The notes under the pieces are model-generated. The model was given only the letters and a program-made list of their open reading frames with translations. It was not told where the DNA came from and did no database searches. Positions 1 through 15,397 of a stretch of 43,506 nucleotides of DNA are shown one piece after another. Within the stretch, counting starts at the first letter, position 1; each line of letters opens with the position of its first letter. The translations under genes were made by a program, and so were the position numbers. The stretch comes from Hymenoscyphus infarciens (Eukaryota; Ascomycota; Leotiomycetes; Helotiales; Helotiaceae): positions 1-43,506 of the forward strand of contig LLCB01000404.1 in assembly GCA_001414345.1 (NCBI GenBank). The letters run 5' to 3'.

Positions 1-93
1 GAAGTATAAATAGGTCAAGGTGACGGTGATACTAAATGAAAAGGATGAGCTTGAAAATTACTTCTCGTTATATTGGTCATTTATTAGTTTCTA
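1..93. repeat. Terminal redundancy of the circular assembly (5' end of cox3)
   Basis: Bases 1-93 are identical to 43414-43506. The shared stretch holds the cox3 start codon (78-80, equal to 43491-43493) and the first 26 codons of cox3 on the minus strand. This is what a circular molecule looks like when cut with a short overlap, giving a unit length of 43,413 bp. The complete cox3 copy is at the right end. Confidence 0.93.
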
Positions 94-508
94 TTAATAT
101 AAATATTACTAATGATTATAAAACTTTATTAAGTAGCTCTTCGAAGACCTCTCTTAAAAAAAAAGAAGAAGAAGAAGAAGAGGTATGACTACCCTTTTTT
201 GCATTAAATACAACCCAAAGTGTATAATTAATAACAATTGTTTTTTTTGTATACCTTTGGTATATAATTAACCTTAAATATATTTTAATGATGTACCTCT
301 GGTATATCTTTAAACTATTTACAAGTTTAGGCTTAAAAATTTTTGGATATGTAAAAGATTGAATTAAACCAGCCGACTTAAAAAAAAAATAAAAGAATCT
401 TTAGTTATAAACCCTCTATATTATTTAAAAGAGGGGGTTTATAAGGAATATTGAAAACTTAATTTTATTATATCTTCCTTATATAAAAGAACGGACATTT
501 ATTATGAT
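94..508. other. Spacer between trnV and cox3 with simple repeats and a stem-loop
   Basis: No gene seen. It holds a purine microsatellite (about 151-184: an A run followed by GAA units), several near-repeats of a GTATACCTTTGGTATA-like palindromic motif (about 240-310), and a stem-loop at about 408-445 with arms TATAAACCCTCT and AGAGGGGGTTTATA. The stem-loop lies just downstream of trnV in the direction of transcription and could be a processing or stabilising hairpin for the cox3 leader. Confidence 0.6.
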
Positions 509-579
509 AAGGAATAGGTGATTTGAACACCTAACCGACCGTGTGTAAAACGGTCGCTCTACCGTTGAGCTAATTCCTT
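509..579 (-). tRNA. trnV: tRNA-Val (UAC), copy 1
   Basis: Folds as a full cloverleaf: 7-bp acceptor AAGGAAT/ATTCCTT, D stem GCTC/GAGC, anticodon stem ACCGT/ACGGT with loop TTTACAC (anticodon TAC), T stem AGGTG/CACCT. An identical 71-nt gene lies at 13668-13738 with unrelated flanks. Confidence 0.95.
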
Positions 580-1141
580 TTAATTAAGATTAATTAAATT
601 TTACGCATGTTAAATTGACATCACTTCGTAGAGAAATCATATTATTGAAACTTAATTCATTAGTTAATAAATATTTAATTAATAATGTTATGGGTATATA
701 TATTAGATCTACTAAAAGTTACGTAAAGTAAAATGTTTAAGAATAACATGTTTAAATTTTAATTAAAATGAATAAATTAAAAACCCCACTAATAACACTC
801 CAAAAGACCATCAAAATACCATTTAACCTATAACCATAGTAGTTTCTTTTTTATTATACCTCACTGTTTCTTGCTCTGGCCCTCTCTTTTTCTGGCTTCG
901 CATGAAAAAAGCAGAAGCCGCACGCATGCAAAAAAGGAATATAATAACTAATTATTTGCTCTGCCATACCTTACTATACTATACTTCGTAAGTAAGTAAG
1001 TAAGCAAGCGAAGGACTTCTTGCTTTGCCATACCATACTATACTATACTTCGTAAGTAAGTAAGTAAGTAAGTAAGCAAGAAGTCTGGCAGAGCCGCACA
1101 GAAATACATTTACGAGGATATAGATTAGTCAAGTTTATAAC
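580..1141. other. Repeat-rich spacer between trnR and trnV
   Basis: No gene seen. From about 870 it is made of dispersed repeats that recur elsewhere in the molecule: a CTCTCTTTTTCTGGCTTCG/AGAAGCCGCACGCATG block (about 870-928) and two copies of a CCATACTATACTATACTTCG plus (TAAG)n block (961-1006 and 1025-1086). The last part (from about 1095) begins a duplication shared with 16532 onward that contains the adjacent tRNA. Confidence 0.6.
961..1086. repeat. Two adjacent copies of the CCATACTATAC / (TAAG)n dispersed repeat
   Basis: Each copy has GCCATACC plus runs of CTATA, then TTCG, then 4-6 TAAG units and CAAG. Related copies are at 3698-3734, 17619-17709, 35521-35566 (reversed), 41289-41336, 41361-41450 and 41952-42002 (reversed). 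They lie almost entirely in spacers or introns. Confidence 0.8.
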
Positions 1142-1212
1142 AACGTGTACAAGATTCGAACCTGTAACATTTGTGGCCGAAACACAATGTTCTACCATTG
1201 AACTAACACGCT
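1142..1212 (-). tRNA. trnR: tRNA-Arg (UCG)
   Basis: Acceptor AGCGTGT/ACACGTT (one G-U), D stem GTTC/GAAC, anticodon stem TTGTG/CACAA with loop TTTCGGC (anticodon TCG), T stem ACAGG/CTTGT. It decodes CGN codons. The 5' half is followed upstream (1213-1237) by a tandem repeat of its own D-arm sequence. A diverged paralogue with anticodon TTG is at 16576-16646. Confidence 0.87.
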
Positions 1213-1237
1213 GTTCTACCATTGAACTAACATGGCA
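1213..1237 (-). pseudogene. Partial tandem copy of the trnR 5' half
   Basis: About 24 nt (GTTAGTTCAATGGTAGAACA-like) repeat the acceptor/D-arm end of trnR immediately upstream of it. The paralogous locus at 16647-16670 carries the same partial copy, so the partial repeat was present before the larger segment was duplicated. Confidence 0.75.
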
Positions 1238-1247
1238 TATATTATAA

Positions 1248-1317
1248 GCCCTTAAGATGAATCGAACATCTATAAAAATATTAACAGTATCTCGCTCTAC
1301 CGTTGAGCTATAAAGGC
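1248..1317 (-). tRNA. trnN: tRNA-Asn (GUU)
   Basis: Acceptor GCCTTTA/TAAGGGC, D stem GCTC/GAGC, anticodon stem AGATA/TATTT with loop CTGTTAA (anticodon GTT), T arm AGATG/CATCT. All arms pair; two G-U pairs. Confidence 0.92.
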
Positions 1318-1347
1318 TAATTAGAGTTTATACTAATATATATTATT

Positions 1348-1431
1348 AGGAAGAAAAGGAATTGAACCTTCGACAGCTTATGCTACTGAGTTTACAGCTC
1401 AGCCCGTCATACCAACAAACGGGACCTTCCT
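1348..1431 (-). tRNA. trnY: tRNA-Tyr (GUA)
   Basis: Acceptor AGGAAGG/TCTTCCT, anticodon stem CTGAG/CTCAG with loop CTGTAAA (anticodon GTA), long variable arm as expected for a class II mitochondrial tRNA-Tyr, T arm GAAGG/CCTTT. It is the first tRNA after rns in transcription order. Confidence 0.94.
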
Positions 1432-1544
1432 TTATATACATACATGGACCAATAATAAAAAAAAAAATACTTTTTTTTTAATCTATATTCATTTAGAATA
1501 TAGTGGCACATATACGTATATATATACATTGTTAATATTAATTA

Positions 1545-3400
1545 ATCCCGTGCAATTTCCACTACACGAACCATATTTCGACTTAACACCAATCAAAGTC
1601 ACGCATACGAAGATCTACCATAATATCTACTAGATAAATTGTTCTAATACAAAATACATACATATTTTGAATCCGAAGATAAATAAAATATAGACCAAAC
1701 TTATTGCACACACTTCTTTCGGCGCCTGACGAGTAGTTAGTACCTATCTGAGATTAAATTCACCGTGACGTGGTGATTCACGATTACTAGTAATTCCTTA
1801 TTCATGTAGTCGAATTTCAGACTACAATCCATATTTTATCCTACTTTATTAGATTAGCTCAAATTCACATTTTTGCATCATTTTGTATAGGAACATGTGG
1901 CACGTCTATCGCCCACAATATTCAGGCCATGATGACTTGTCTTGGTCCCTATTAACATAACCAATATAAAGGTGTGCAGCTTTATTTCTTTAAAATACAA
2001 ATAAAGCAAGGGTTTCCGTTAATTTAATGGAATTAACCAATATCTCACGACATTAACTGCAGACAGCCGTGCAACGCTTGTAATATCTTTCTACTAACAA
2101 TGTTAGTATTAAGATAATATTCAAATTGTGGTAAGGTTTTTCGCGTAACTACGAATTAAATAACATACTTCACTACTGGTTTCAGAAACGGTCTAATGAT
2201 TTCAGTTCCTGTGTTGCCACATTACTCTTGAGGTGAAATGCTTACACTTTCATTTATAGACTAAATATAAAACACCCCTTTTTTCAAGCGAAGCCAGAAA
2301 AAAGTATCCTTTTTTTTTTACAAAAGAAAAAGATATCTCAATATAGCTAAAAGTATAAAAAGATAGTGAATCTAATCTATGGCATTCATAATTTTCTGCT
2401 TGGACTACTAGGGTATCTAATCCTGTTCGCTACCCGAGCCTTCGTCCCTCAACGTCAGTTATTAGATAAAAGGTTGCTTTCGCCGTTATCAGTCTTCATG
2501 GTATTACTGAATTTCAACTCTACTCCATAAATACTCCCCTCCTCATATATAACTCTAGTCTAATCGTTTCTTATTTAAGACTAATTAAACCGTCTAGGTA
2601 CCCTTTAAACCTATTAAAGATGAATAACACTAGTCTTCTACGTATTGCCGCGACTGCTGGCACGTATTTTGGTCAAGACATATAGATAGAAAATTGTCAT
2701 AATCAGTATCCTATCTAGAATTTTATTCGATAAAATCGATCTTACACCTGTCCGTAGAAATAAGATATATCCTTAACCTCATTTCCCTAATCACGCAGAA
2801 TAGACAAATTAATTAACCCCCACTTACCTAATAGAGGAGGGTTAAAATGAATAACTTAATATAAAAAAAATATAATAAATTAGACAGCCAAGTGTAATTA
2901 GCCGAAGCTATTCATTCTCCCAAATTGCTGGTTCAGCCGTTAGGCTATTGACCAATATTCCCCACTGCTGTACTATACGTATTGGGGTTTTTTCAGACCC
3001 AATGTGATCGATCGACCTCTCAGCCTCGACTACGGAGTATCCAGCTAATTAAGCCATTACCTTAATTACTACCTATCCGAAATATTTATAATCCTCTTAA
3101 AGCGGAAATCGCTTTCCTTTAATTACTATGTATAACGTTAGCAATAACGACTTGTTAACGTTAATATTAATGAATAACATTAACTTACAATAATGTAACA
3201 TATAAGGTATTTATTAACCTTGCTTTAAGGCAGCCAAAATAAAATATACTCACCTGTACACCACTTCTAATGAAATTAATGATAACCACTTTTTATCATA
3301 AATAATATTAATGATATTCACTTATTAAATTAGACGTACGATTAGCATGTGTCAAGCATTTGGACAGCGTTCATTCAGAGCCATCATCAAACTCATCTTA
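1545..3400 (-). rRNA. rns: Small subunit ribosomal RNA
   Basis: Recognised from universal SSU landmarks read on the minus strand. The 530-loop sequence GTGCCAGCAGTCGCGGCAAT is at about 2641-2663. The 5' domain GAACGCTGTCCAAATGCTTG motif is at about 3345-3375. The 3' minor domain has TACTAGTAATCGTG near 1780 and a conserved tail near 1545-1600. Ends are approximate. The gene has no intron. A variable region near 2280-2320 contains an inserted copy of the dispersed GCGAAGCCAGAAAAAA repeat, which is otherwise confined to spacers and introns. It lies between nad4 and the trnY-N-R-V group. Confidence 0.93.
2276..2322. repeat. Dispersed repeat inserted in an rns variable loop
   Basis: Contains CAAGCGAAGCCAGAAAAAAG flanked by T runs, matching the TTCTGGCTTCGCCAGAAAAA family seen in spacers at about 880, 15600 and 19930. 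It would be transcribed as part of the mature or precursor SSU rRNA unless removed. Confidence 0.65.
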
Positions 3401-3502
3401 AAAAAATCTGGTGATACACACCATTACTATATGTATCGTAGTATGTCACCAGAAAAAAAATCTGGTGATACACACCATTACTATAACTATCATAGCATAC
3501 CT
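3400..3502. repeat. Two-copy 50-bp tandem repeat upstream of rns
   Basis: Units at about 3400-3452 and 3453-3502 share an A run followed by TCTGGTGATACACACCATTA and then a diverging AT-rich part. They sit at the presumed 5' boundary of rns, so they may be part of the transcript leader. Confidence 0.75.
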
Positions 3503-3543
3503 AAAAAAAAAGGGGTGGGGCATCCCCTTTTTTTTAGGTATGC
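3495..3543. repeat. Long inverted repeat (hairpin) between nad4 and rns
   Basis: Arms GCATACCTAAAAAAAA(A)GGGG and CCCCTTTTTTTTAGGTATGC pair over about 20 bp around a short TGGGGCAT loop. It is in the spacer after nad4 and before rns in transcription order. It could act as an RNA-processing or mRNA 3'-end hairpin; that role is inference. The rest of the spacer (3544-3750) holds a short CCATAC/TAAG repeat copy (3698-3734) and no gene. Confidence 0.8.
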
Positions 3544-3750
3544 GTAAGCATGCGATAAACTTTTCGCTTGGTTTTATCCACTGCTTACTAATGCGAAGGA
3601 ATATTATAAATATTAGCCATAATATTATATTGCGTGCTTCGCGTGCCTAATAATATGCGACATTTTAAAATAAACTATTATATTTTGTAGTGCGGCTGCT
3701 ATACCATACTTCGTAAGTAAGCATGGTATGGCAGAGCAAAGCAACTTTTA

Positions 3751-5226
3751 TTATATTGCTTGATCGAATATATTGTTATAAATTAATGATGAAACCGAGT
3801 AATGTAAACCGTCTAATATAGGAGCAGGATATATTCCTAATATAACAGTAAATATTACTAATGTAAGTAATATAAAAAATTCTCGCTTGTTTACATCACT
3901 TATATTAGCTTCAAAAAATTTACTAAAAGATCCACCAAAGGCTATTCGGTTAAACATATATATAGTATATGCGGCAGAAAATACTATAGATGAACTAGCC
4001 AAAACCCCTAATAAAGGCAATCTTTCAAATACACCATATAAAGACATAAACTCCCCTACAAAATTTAAAGTAAGAGGAACTCCACAATTACCTAAAGATA
4101 ATATGAAAAATAAAATAGAAAATAAGGGCATTACCTGAGCAAGACCTCTATAAAAACTAATTAGTCTAGTACCAGATCTATCATACAAGACTCCTCCAGC
4201 ACATATAAATAGACCACTAGAAACAAACCCGTGAGCTAATCCTAAAGCAATACCACCTTCTATTCCTTGAATAGTATTACTAAATACACCAATTAAATAT
4301 ACAGCTGCGTGTGATACAGAACTATAAGCTATTAGTTCTTTTAGGTCTATGGTTCTTAAAGTACTAAAACTAGCATATATTATAGTTATAACTCCTATAA
4401 GGTATATTATATATGTATAATCTACAGAGGCTTTAGGTAATAGAGGTAATATCAGTCTAAAAATACCGTATAAACTTAATTTTAATACAATTGCAGCTAA
4501 TATAATACTACCACCTAAAGGTGACTCCACGTGAGCTTTTAATAATCAAGCGTTTAAAAAAATAGTAGGTGTTTTCACTGCAAATGCTATAAATATTCCA
4601 TAAAATAAAAATAATTGTGTAGAATATTTGAAATTAGTTTTCATTAAGGCATCAAAATCGGTAGTACCCATTATAGATGACATAGTTAATATAGATAATA
4701 ATAAAAATAATGACCCTATTAATGTGTATAAGAAGAAATAAAAACTAGCTCGTACTTTATTACTTGATCCAAATAGACCTATTAGTATAAACAATGGAGG
4801 TAATATACTTTCAAAAAAGATGTAGAATAATAATATATCTAGTACTAAAAAAACGGCTAATAATAAAGTTTCTAGTAATAAAATTATTATCACATATGAT
4901 CTAACATTTTCTTGAATAGAATTTCAATTACTTAATAATGCTACTGGAGTTATTATAGTAGTTAATAATACAAAATATATGGATAACCCATCCAGACCTA
5001 AGTAAAAATCAAAATAGTTTATTTCATGGTATTCTTGGACAAATTGGTATTGGTTGTTACTAAAATCAAATAATATAAAAATTATTAACGATATAAATAA
5101 ATTAATTATAGATGTAACTAAAGCGATTTTTTTTAGACGATTGGTATTTAATAAATTATAGGACATACCGGTGGATATCCCAAATATACCTAGTAAAGGT
5201 ACGATTAATAAAAGAGAAAGTAACAT
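3751..5226 (-). CDS. nad4: NADH dehydrogenase subunit 4
   Basis: Encodes 491 residues with in-frame TGA Trp codons at about 4543 and 4921. It is a proton-pumping, antiporter-like membrane subunit of respiratory complex I in the inner membrane. The sequence is a string of hydrophobic helices; the family-typical segments SVSHAAVYL, LAHGFVSSGLF and KAHVESPLGG, with its helix-capping Lys and Glu, are all present. ATG start and TAA stop, no intron. It lies between cox2 and rns with a 278-bp spacer to cox2 and no tRNA between them, so its 5' end must be made by another route. A 28-nt degenerate copy of its start region is found at 6685-6712. Confidence 0.97.
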
Positions 5227-5504
5227 GTTTAAATTTAAAAAGTATATACAGATTTCCCTCAGGATTAATTAAATTAATCTTTACTATTACTATGCACAAC
5301 ACATAAATAAACTTTTAGGCACTACGCATATATTCGTAGATATAAAGAAAACCATAGAATTTAACCTTAAAATATAGAAAAACGGCCGAAGTTGCGCATT
5401 GTATATAGCTACTAGTAGCCGTAGGCTAATTATGTTTTTTTTAATATATTTGTTTTGGCTTCATGCGAAGCAAGAAGTATGGCCACAGCATATTTTTATT
5501 TATA
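5227..5504. other. Spacer between cox2 and nad4
   Basis: No gene or tRNA seen. It contains a short TTCATGCGAAGC repeat fragment near 5459. It is the longest mRNA-to-mRNA spacer without a tRNA or tRNA-like element. Confidence 0.5.
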
Positions 5505-6260
5505 TTACTGTTCTTCTAATCATGATAAAAATTTTTCAATTGATACTGATTCTATCACTATAGGCATAGAGCTGTGTAAAATACCACAAATTTCGGAACA
5601 TTGACCGTAAAATACTCCTTCACGGTTTATAAGTACAGATACTTGGTTTAATCTACCCGGATAGGCATCACATTTAATACCTAAAGCAGGGCAAGCAAAA
5701 GAATGTATAACATCCGCCGCAGTTACAATAAATCTTACGTGTGTTAATTCAGGGATAATTACTCTATTATCCACTTCTAACATTCTTAAGGCACCTTCTT
5801 CTAAATCAGATTCCGGAACTAAATATGAATCAAATTCTATAAATCCTTCGTCTGCATTTAAGAAATCGGGATATTGGTAACTTCAGTATCATTGATGACC
5901 TTCAGCTAAAACTGACATTGCTGGATCACTCACCTCATCCATTAAGTATAATAGTTTAAAGGAAGGGAAGGCTATTAGTATTAATATTAAAGCTGGTGTA
6001 ATAGTTCATATTAATTCTATTAATGTTCCATGATTTAGGTATTTATTTGATATAGGTGATTTTGCGTTACTATAATTTAGAACTATAGATAACATTATTC
6101 ATCCTACTGCGAATAATACTATAACTAAATAAAACATAATATTATCGTGTAATTCGACTAATCCTTCCATTTGAGGTGTAGCACTATCCTGGAAATAAAG
6201 CCCCCAAGGTCTGGGAGTATCACAATGGTTAAAAAGACTTAAAAGTAATAGATTTAACAT
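5505..6260 (-). CDS. cox2: Cytochrome c oxidase subunit 2
   Basis: Encodes 251 residues, the usual fungal length. It carries the CuA centre of complex IV and accepts electrons from cytochrome c on the intermembrane side. An N-terminal hydrophobic segment and two transmembrane helices precede the cupredoxin domain. The CuA ligand run is intact: [13 protein letters not shown], then the [12 protein letters not shown] motif with both Cys, Glu, His and Met. The aromatic EGHQWYWSYQYPD loop is present. The start chosen is the ATG at 6260, which gives the typical short fungal leader before the [15 protein letters not shown] block; a longer frame upstream runs into the tRNA-like element. No intron. 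Confidence 0.97.
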
Positions 6261-6360
6261 GTATATATATATATATATTGAAATATTTTTATTTAAATTA
6301 TGGTATAAATATGTGGAATATAACCTAATGGATTTTTTAAACATAAAGTAGTAATTGGCT

Positions 6361-6445
6361 AAAGAATAAAAGAATTGAACTTTTATAAAACTTGGATTAT
6401 TAAGATTATATAATCCAAGTGGCTTTACCATTAAGCTAATTCTTT
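6361..6445 (-). ncRNA. tRNA-like element T1 upstream of cox2
   Basis: Acceptor AAAGAAT/ATTCTTT pairs fully, D stem GCTT/AAGC, T arm AAAAG-TTCAATT-CTTTT. In place of a 17-nt anticodon arm there is a 31-nt hairpin with an 11-bp stem (ACTTGGATTAT/ATAATCCAAGT) and a 9-nt loop, so it is unlikely to decode. It sits about 100 nt before the cox2 start. It is the first of five related elements; see 15398, 16761, 19974 and 22891. Role as a processing signal is inference. Confidence 0.7.
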
Positions 6446-6784
6446 TTATTTACTGTTTGGTTTGCTATGGCTTACCTAATATTAAATAAGCATGAGCACA
6501 GTAAATATGTATCTTATTTAACTTAATTAACTTTGTAAAGGTAAACTTACAAAGTTAACTAAGTGTAAAAATAATCATGTATTTATATGGTGAACTGTAT
6601 CTTTACCTGTAATAAGTATACTATCTATAAAAATTATATTTAGTTACAAAAGGAGCTATGAATATACAAATTAAAACAATACTAAATAAAAGAAAAAGCA
6701 ACATTTTTAAATATATCTACTTTATAGATTTAAACCTGTATTAACAAATAGTAGTATAAACCTTCTTTTAAATTTATATTTAAA
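6446..6784 (-). pseudogene. Spacer built from fragments of cox1, nad1 and nad4
   Basis: Between orf343 and T1. Segment 6530-6554 repeats 25 nt of the cox1 last exon (7861-7885). Segment 6555-6581 repeats 27 nt from further inside the same exon (8027-8053). Segment 6661-6684 repeats 24 nt of nad1 (31752-31775). Segment 6685-6712 matches the nad4 start region (5207-5234) at 25 of 28 positions. The two cox1 pieces keep their order but lack the 141 nt between them. This looks like decayed gene-end copies left by recombination. Confidence 0.75.
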
Positions 6785-7816
6785 TTAATCTTTACGAGAA
6801 GTTAATATACTTGATATTTTACTTTTTAATTGTTTATCTAAATCTACTACTTCTTTTATAGATTTAGGATTATCTATATTAACTATTTGTTTAAACCGTT
6901 TCATTTCATATAAAGCTGGTATATTTTTTTTTACATCAGCATGTGTTATACTTTCATACTTATTAATCAATTTAAGAGTTTTATTACGAAGAGCATTAAG
7001 CTCATCGAAATAAATCTTAAGTTCTTTATTTGTATAAGGTTTTGGACTTGCATTTTCGTCGAATGTGATTTCATGCTGTTGCATAAATTTATTTCTCATA
7101 TCTATAATTTCTGAACGTACTGAAGATAATTCTTTATTAGTAATATCTGTATTAAGAGGGCTAATAACTTTTACTGCTTCTATTCTTTGAATAATAGATA
7201 TATTAAAAATCTGATGTTGACTTATAAGTGTTTGCATAATAAAAGAATTGGATTTATTAGCGTTTATTTTAGTAATTCTTTCAGAATAAATATCAGCATT
7301 TATTTTCATTTGCCCCTTAAATTTATTAAACTGTACTTCAAGCTCATCAATGTAAAATTCATCAACTACTTTTTGATAAACTTTAGTTATTAGTTTCTCT
7401 TTTTCTGTAACTTTAGGAGTCTTACTGGTATCTGAAGGCCCATCCATTGTCATAGGAGTTGCTAACTCTACACCGCTAAATAGACTTTGACCATGTACCA
7501 AAGAATTATACAAACCTAAAGGACTAGGCAATATGATATATAATTCAGACAATATAACTTTAAATTGATTTATATATTTAATAGTTGCTGATCAATATAC
7601 ACCTATATCTTTAAATAAATTTAAAGATATATTTTCAAAAAAGCCTAATAAACCTAATCTAGATATTAAGCCTATAAATATAGGACCTAACCATTGAAAA
7701 TTAAAAGTATATATAATATTATCTAATATTGTTATATACACCGTACAATAATCCACGTTAGTAAATATATATTGTCTAAAAAAAGCACCAATAACAATAC
7801 CTAAAAGACCAGCCAA
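6785..7816 (-). CDS. Unrecognised ORF (orf343), membrane N-terminus and coiled-coil-like C-terminus
   Basis: A long open frame begins at the 3' end of cox1 and needs one TGA read as Trp (near 7590) to run to its TAA. There is no in-frame ATG near the front, so the start is uncertain (TTG at 7816, or an alternative codon up to about 11 codons earlier, slightly overlapping the cox1 stop). The first ~130 residues hold three hydrophobic stretches, including LGIVIGAFFRQYIF and LGPIFIGLISRLGLLGF. The remaining ~210 are hydrophilic, Lys/Glu-rich and probably helical. I do not recognise the family. It is followed by cox1 tail remnants, suggesting it came in as an insertion behind cox1. It could be an expressed accessory protein or a decaying import. 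Confidence 0.6.
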
Positions 7817-7839
7817 AATCTTAGGTATTGTTAAGTATT

Positions 7840-13372
<5,533 letters not shown>

Positions 13373-13667
13373 GCTCCGCTTTACTGGGGAGCTTATAGAC
13401 CCATGAGTCTCCTCCGACTGTAGGTGCTCAATAACATTTGTCTGTTTGAAGGAAGGGAGATGGGAATCAGGCAAAATAAAATACCTTTTCGCCTTGCTTT
13501 TTAACTATAAAACTTAGTTTATAGTTAGCAATGGGGTCCGATTTATTTAAATAGAAATATTACGTCATACCATCCAAAAAATTGGGTGCGGCTTCTGCTT
13601 TAAAAAAAAAGAGCAAGCCATCCTTTTAATTATCTATAATAATTTTATAGCCTCAGAAACACTATAT
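13373..13667. other. cox1 leader / spacer
   Basis: Between trnV copy 2 and cox1. The cox1 frame is open upstream to about 13510 without an ATG. No other gene or conserved element recognised. Confidence 0.45.
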
Positions 13668-13738
13668 AAGGAATAGGTGATTTGAACACCTAACCGACCG
13701 TGTGTAAAACGGTCGCTCTACCGTTGAGCTAATTCCTT
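13668..13738 (-). tRNA. trnV: tRNA-Val (UAC), copy 2
   Basis: Identical over 71 nt to the gene at 509-579. It lies just upstream of cox1 and downstream of cob, so it could define both the cob 3' end and the cox1 5' end. Flanking sequence is unrelated to copy 1 apart from a base or two. Confidence 0.93.
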
Positions 13739-13985
13739 TAGTATATTTGTAGTAACATTACTACAAATATACGCATAAATACATAAAATTTAAATTATAA
13801 GCGATTCTTATAATATAAATCAGCATGTGCATTTCATAATTCTATGTAACCTAGTCAAACTTAACTTAGTTGTTAAAGCAATTGTTCTAGGTTTTGGGGT
13901 TACTTTTTTTTTTCTGCTCTACATAGTAGAGCAGAAAAAAAAAATCAGCAGTAGTCGTATACTGACTAGTATAAACCGCTTTAGG
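13739..13985. repeat. cob-trnV spacer with two inverted repeats
   Basis: Holds an inverted repeat at about 13740-13772 (GTATATTTGTAGTA / TACTACAAATATAC) and the palindrome TTTCTGCTCTA...TAGAGCAGAAA at 13904-13944. The latter belongs to a five-member dispersed family. Confidence 0.8.
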
Positions 13986-15143
13986 TTACTTTTTAGTAGA
14001 TAATTCAATTAAACTATTTTCCAGTAAACTGACTAAAGGAACAATTATTAAAAAATGTGAAAAATATAGAACAGTACTAATTTGTCCAAATTCTATAAAT
14101 GGACTTTCTACGTGTTTAGCACCTAAAACCATTAAAATTAAAAAGTTAGCTAGAAATATGTAGAATGCTATTTTACTTAAAGGTCTAAATTGTATACCTC
14201 TAATTTGGCTTAAATCTGCTAAGGGCATAACTAGTAACATTAAAATAGCACCAAGCATAGCGATAACACCTAATAATTTATTAGGTATAGATCTTAATAT
14301 AGCATAGAAAGGTAAAAGATATCACTCTGGAACTATAGCAGGTGGAGTTTGCATAGGATTAGCCATTACGTAATTATCACTATCACCTAAAACGTTAGGC
14401 ATAAAGAATACAAATACACTCAATACAATTATAAATAAAAATATTGTTACTAAATCTTTAAATAAGAAATAAGGAGCAAAAGGTAATCTATCATAGTTAC
14501 CTGAAATACCTAAAGGATTACCTGATCCAGCGCTATCGTGAAGTGCAATTAAATGCATTAAAACTAAAGCAGCTAATACAAAAGGTAAAACAAAGTGTAA
14601 AGCGAAGAATCTGTTTAATGTAGCATTATTAACGGAAAACCCACCTCACAGAAATTCAACAATATCTTGTCCAATTCATGGTATTGCACTCATAAGGTTT
14701 GTAATAACTGTGGCACCTCATAAACTCATTTGACCAAAAGGTAAAACATAACCCAGGAATGCGGTTACGATCATAAGTAGGAATATTACAGTACCTAAAG
14801 TTCAAACTAATGTTCTAGGAGCTCTATATGATCCATAGTATAAACCTCTACCTATGTGTAGGTATACTAAGAAAAAAAAAGCTGATGCAGTATTACTGTG
14901 TAAGTAACGTATTAATCAACCAAAGTTAACATCACGCATGATGTGCTCTACGGAGTTAAAGGCTTCTAAAACACTAGGATTATAATGCATAGCTAAAGTT
15001 ACACCTGTAACTATTTGTATTATTAAACAAACAGCTAATAAAGAACCGAAATTCCATAAATAACTTAAGTTAGCGGGTTGTGGTGCGTCGATTATATATG
15101 AATTAACCAATTTTAATAATGGATGACTTTTAAAAATTCTCAT
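13986..15143 (-). CDS. cob: Apocytochrome b
   Basis: Encodes 385 residues, the expected length, without introns. It is the haem-carrying core of complex III in the inner membrane. Both pairs of axial His ligands are present in the LAMHYNP and [12 protein letters not shown] / [13 protein letters not shown] segments and in the [19 protein letters not shown] helix. The Qo-site PEWY motif is intact ([21 protein letters not shown]). ATG start, TAA stop. Upstream is a degenerate tRNA-like element (15398-15486); downstream is trnV copy 2. Confidence 0.97.
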
Positions 15144-15397
15144 GTTTAATTTAATGTATTGTTTATCTTTTTTATCTTAATTTTATATGGATAACGCTTA
15201 GTTTATACTATAGCGTTATATTGATACTTATTCATGTTATGGCTTACTCGAAGCAAGAAGTATGGGTATAAGCACATACTTCTTGCTTCGCATGAGGCAA
15301 GAACTAATGAATTTTTACTTTAGTAGTTATATTTAACTCTATTAGGGATGTTTTGTAATTATATTTATCTTACTCCGTAGACTAATGTTGTTATCTT
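15144..15397. repeat. cob leader with an inverted repeat
   Basis: No gene. An inverted repeat of GAAGCAAGAAGTATG and CATACTTCTTGCTTC lies at about 15250-15290, made of the same TTCTTGCTTCG words used in other dispersed repeats. Confidence 0.6.

Noticed and set aside
151..184. CRISPR-like or structured array in the short repeats
   Set aside because: The repeats are simple microsatellites and dispersed palindromes with no unique spacers of regular length.
3347..3650. Plus-strand open frames over the rns 5' end and the tandem repeat
   Set aside because: They overlap rRNA and repeat sequence, run against every other gene and encode low-complexity peptides.
3887..4138. Plus-strand frame opposite nad4
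   Set aside because: Antisense shadow of a well conserved gene; no family resemblance.
6261..6431. A longer N-terminus for cox2 beginning at an ATG inside the tRNA-like element
   Set aside because: The extra residues are AT-rich filler (IYIYIYIY) and overlap element T1; the ATG at 6260 gives the family's usual length.
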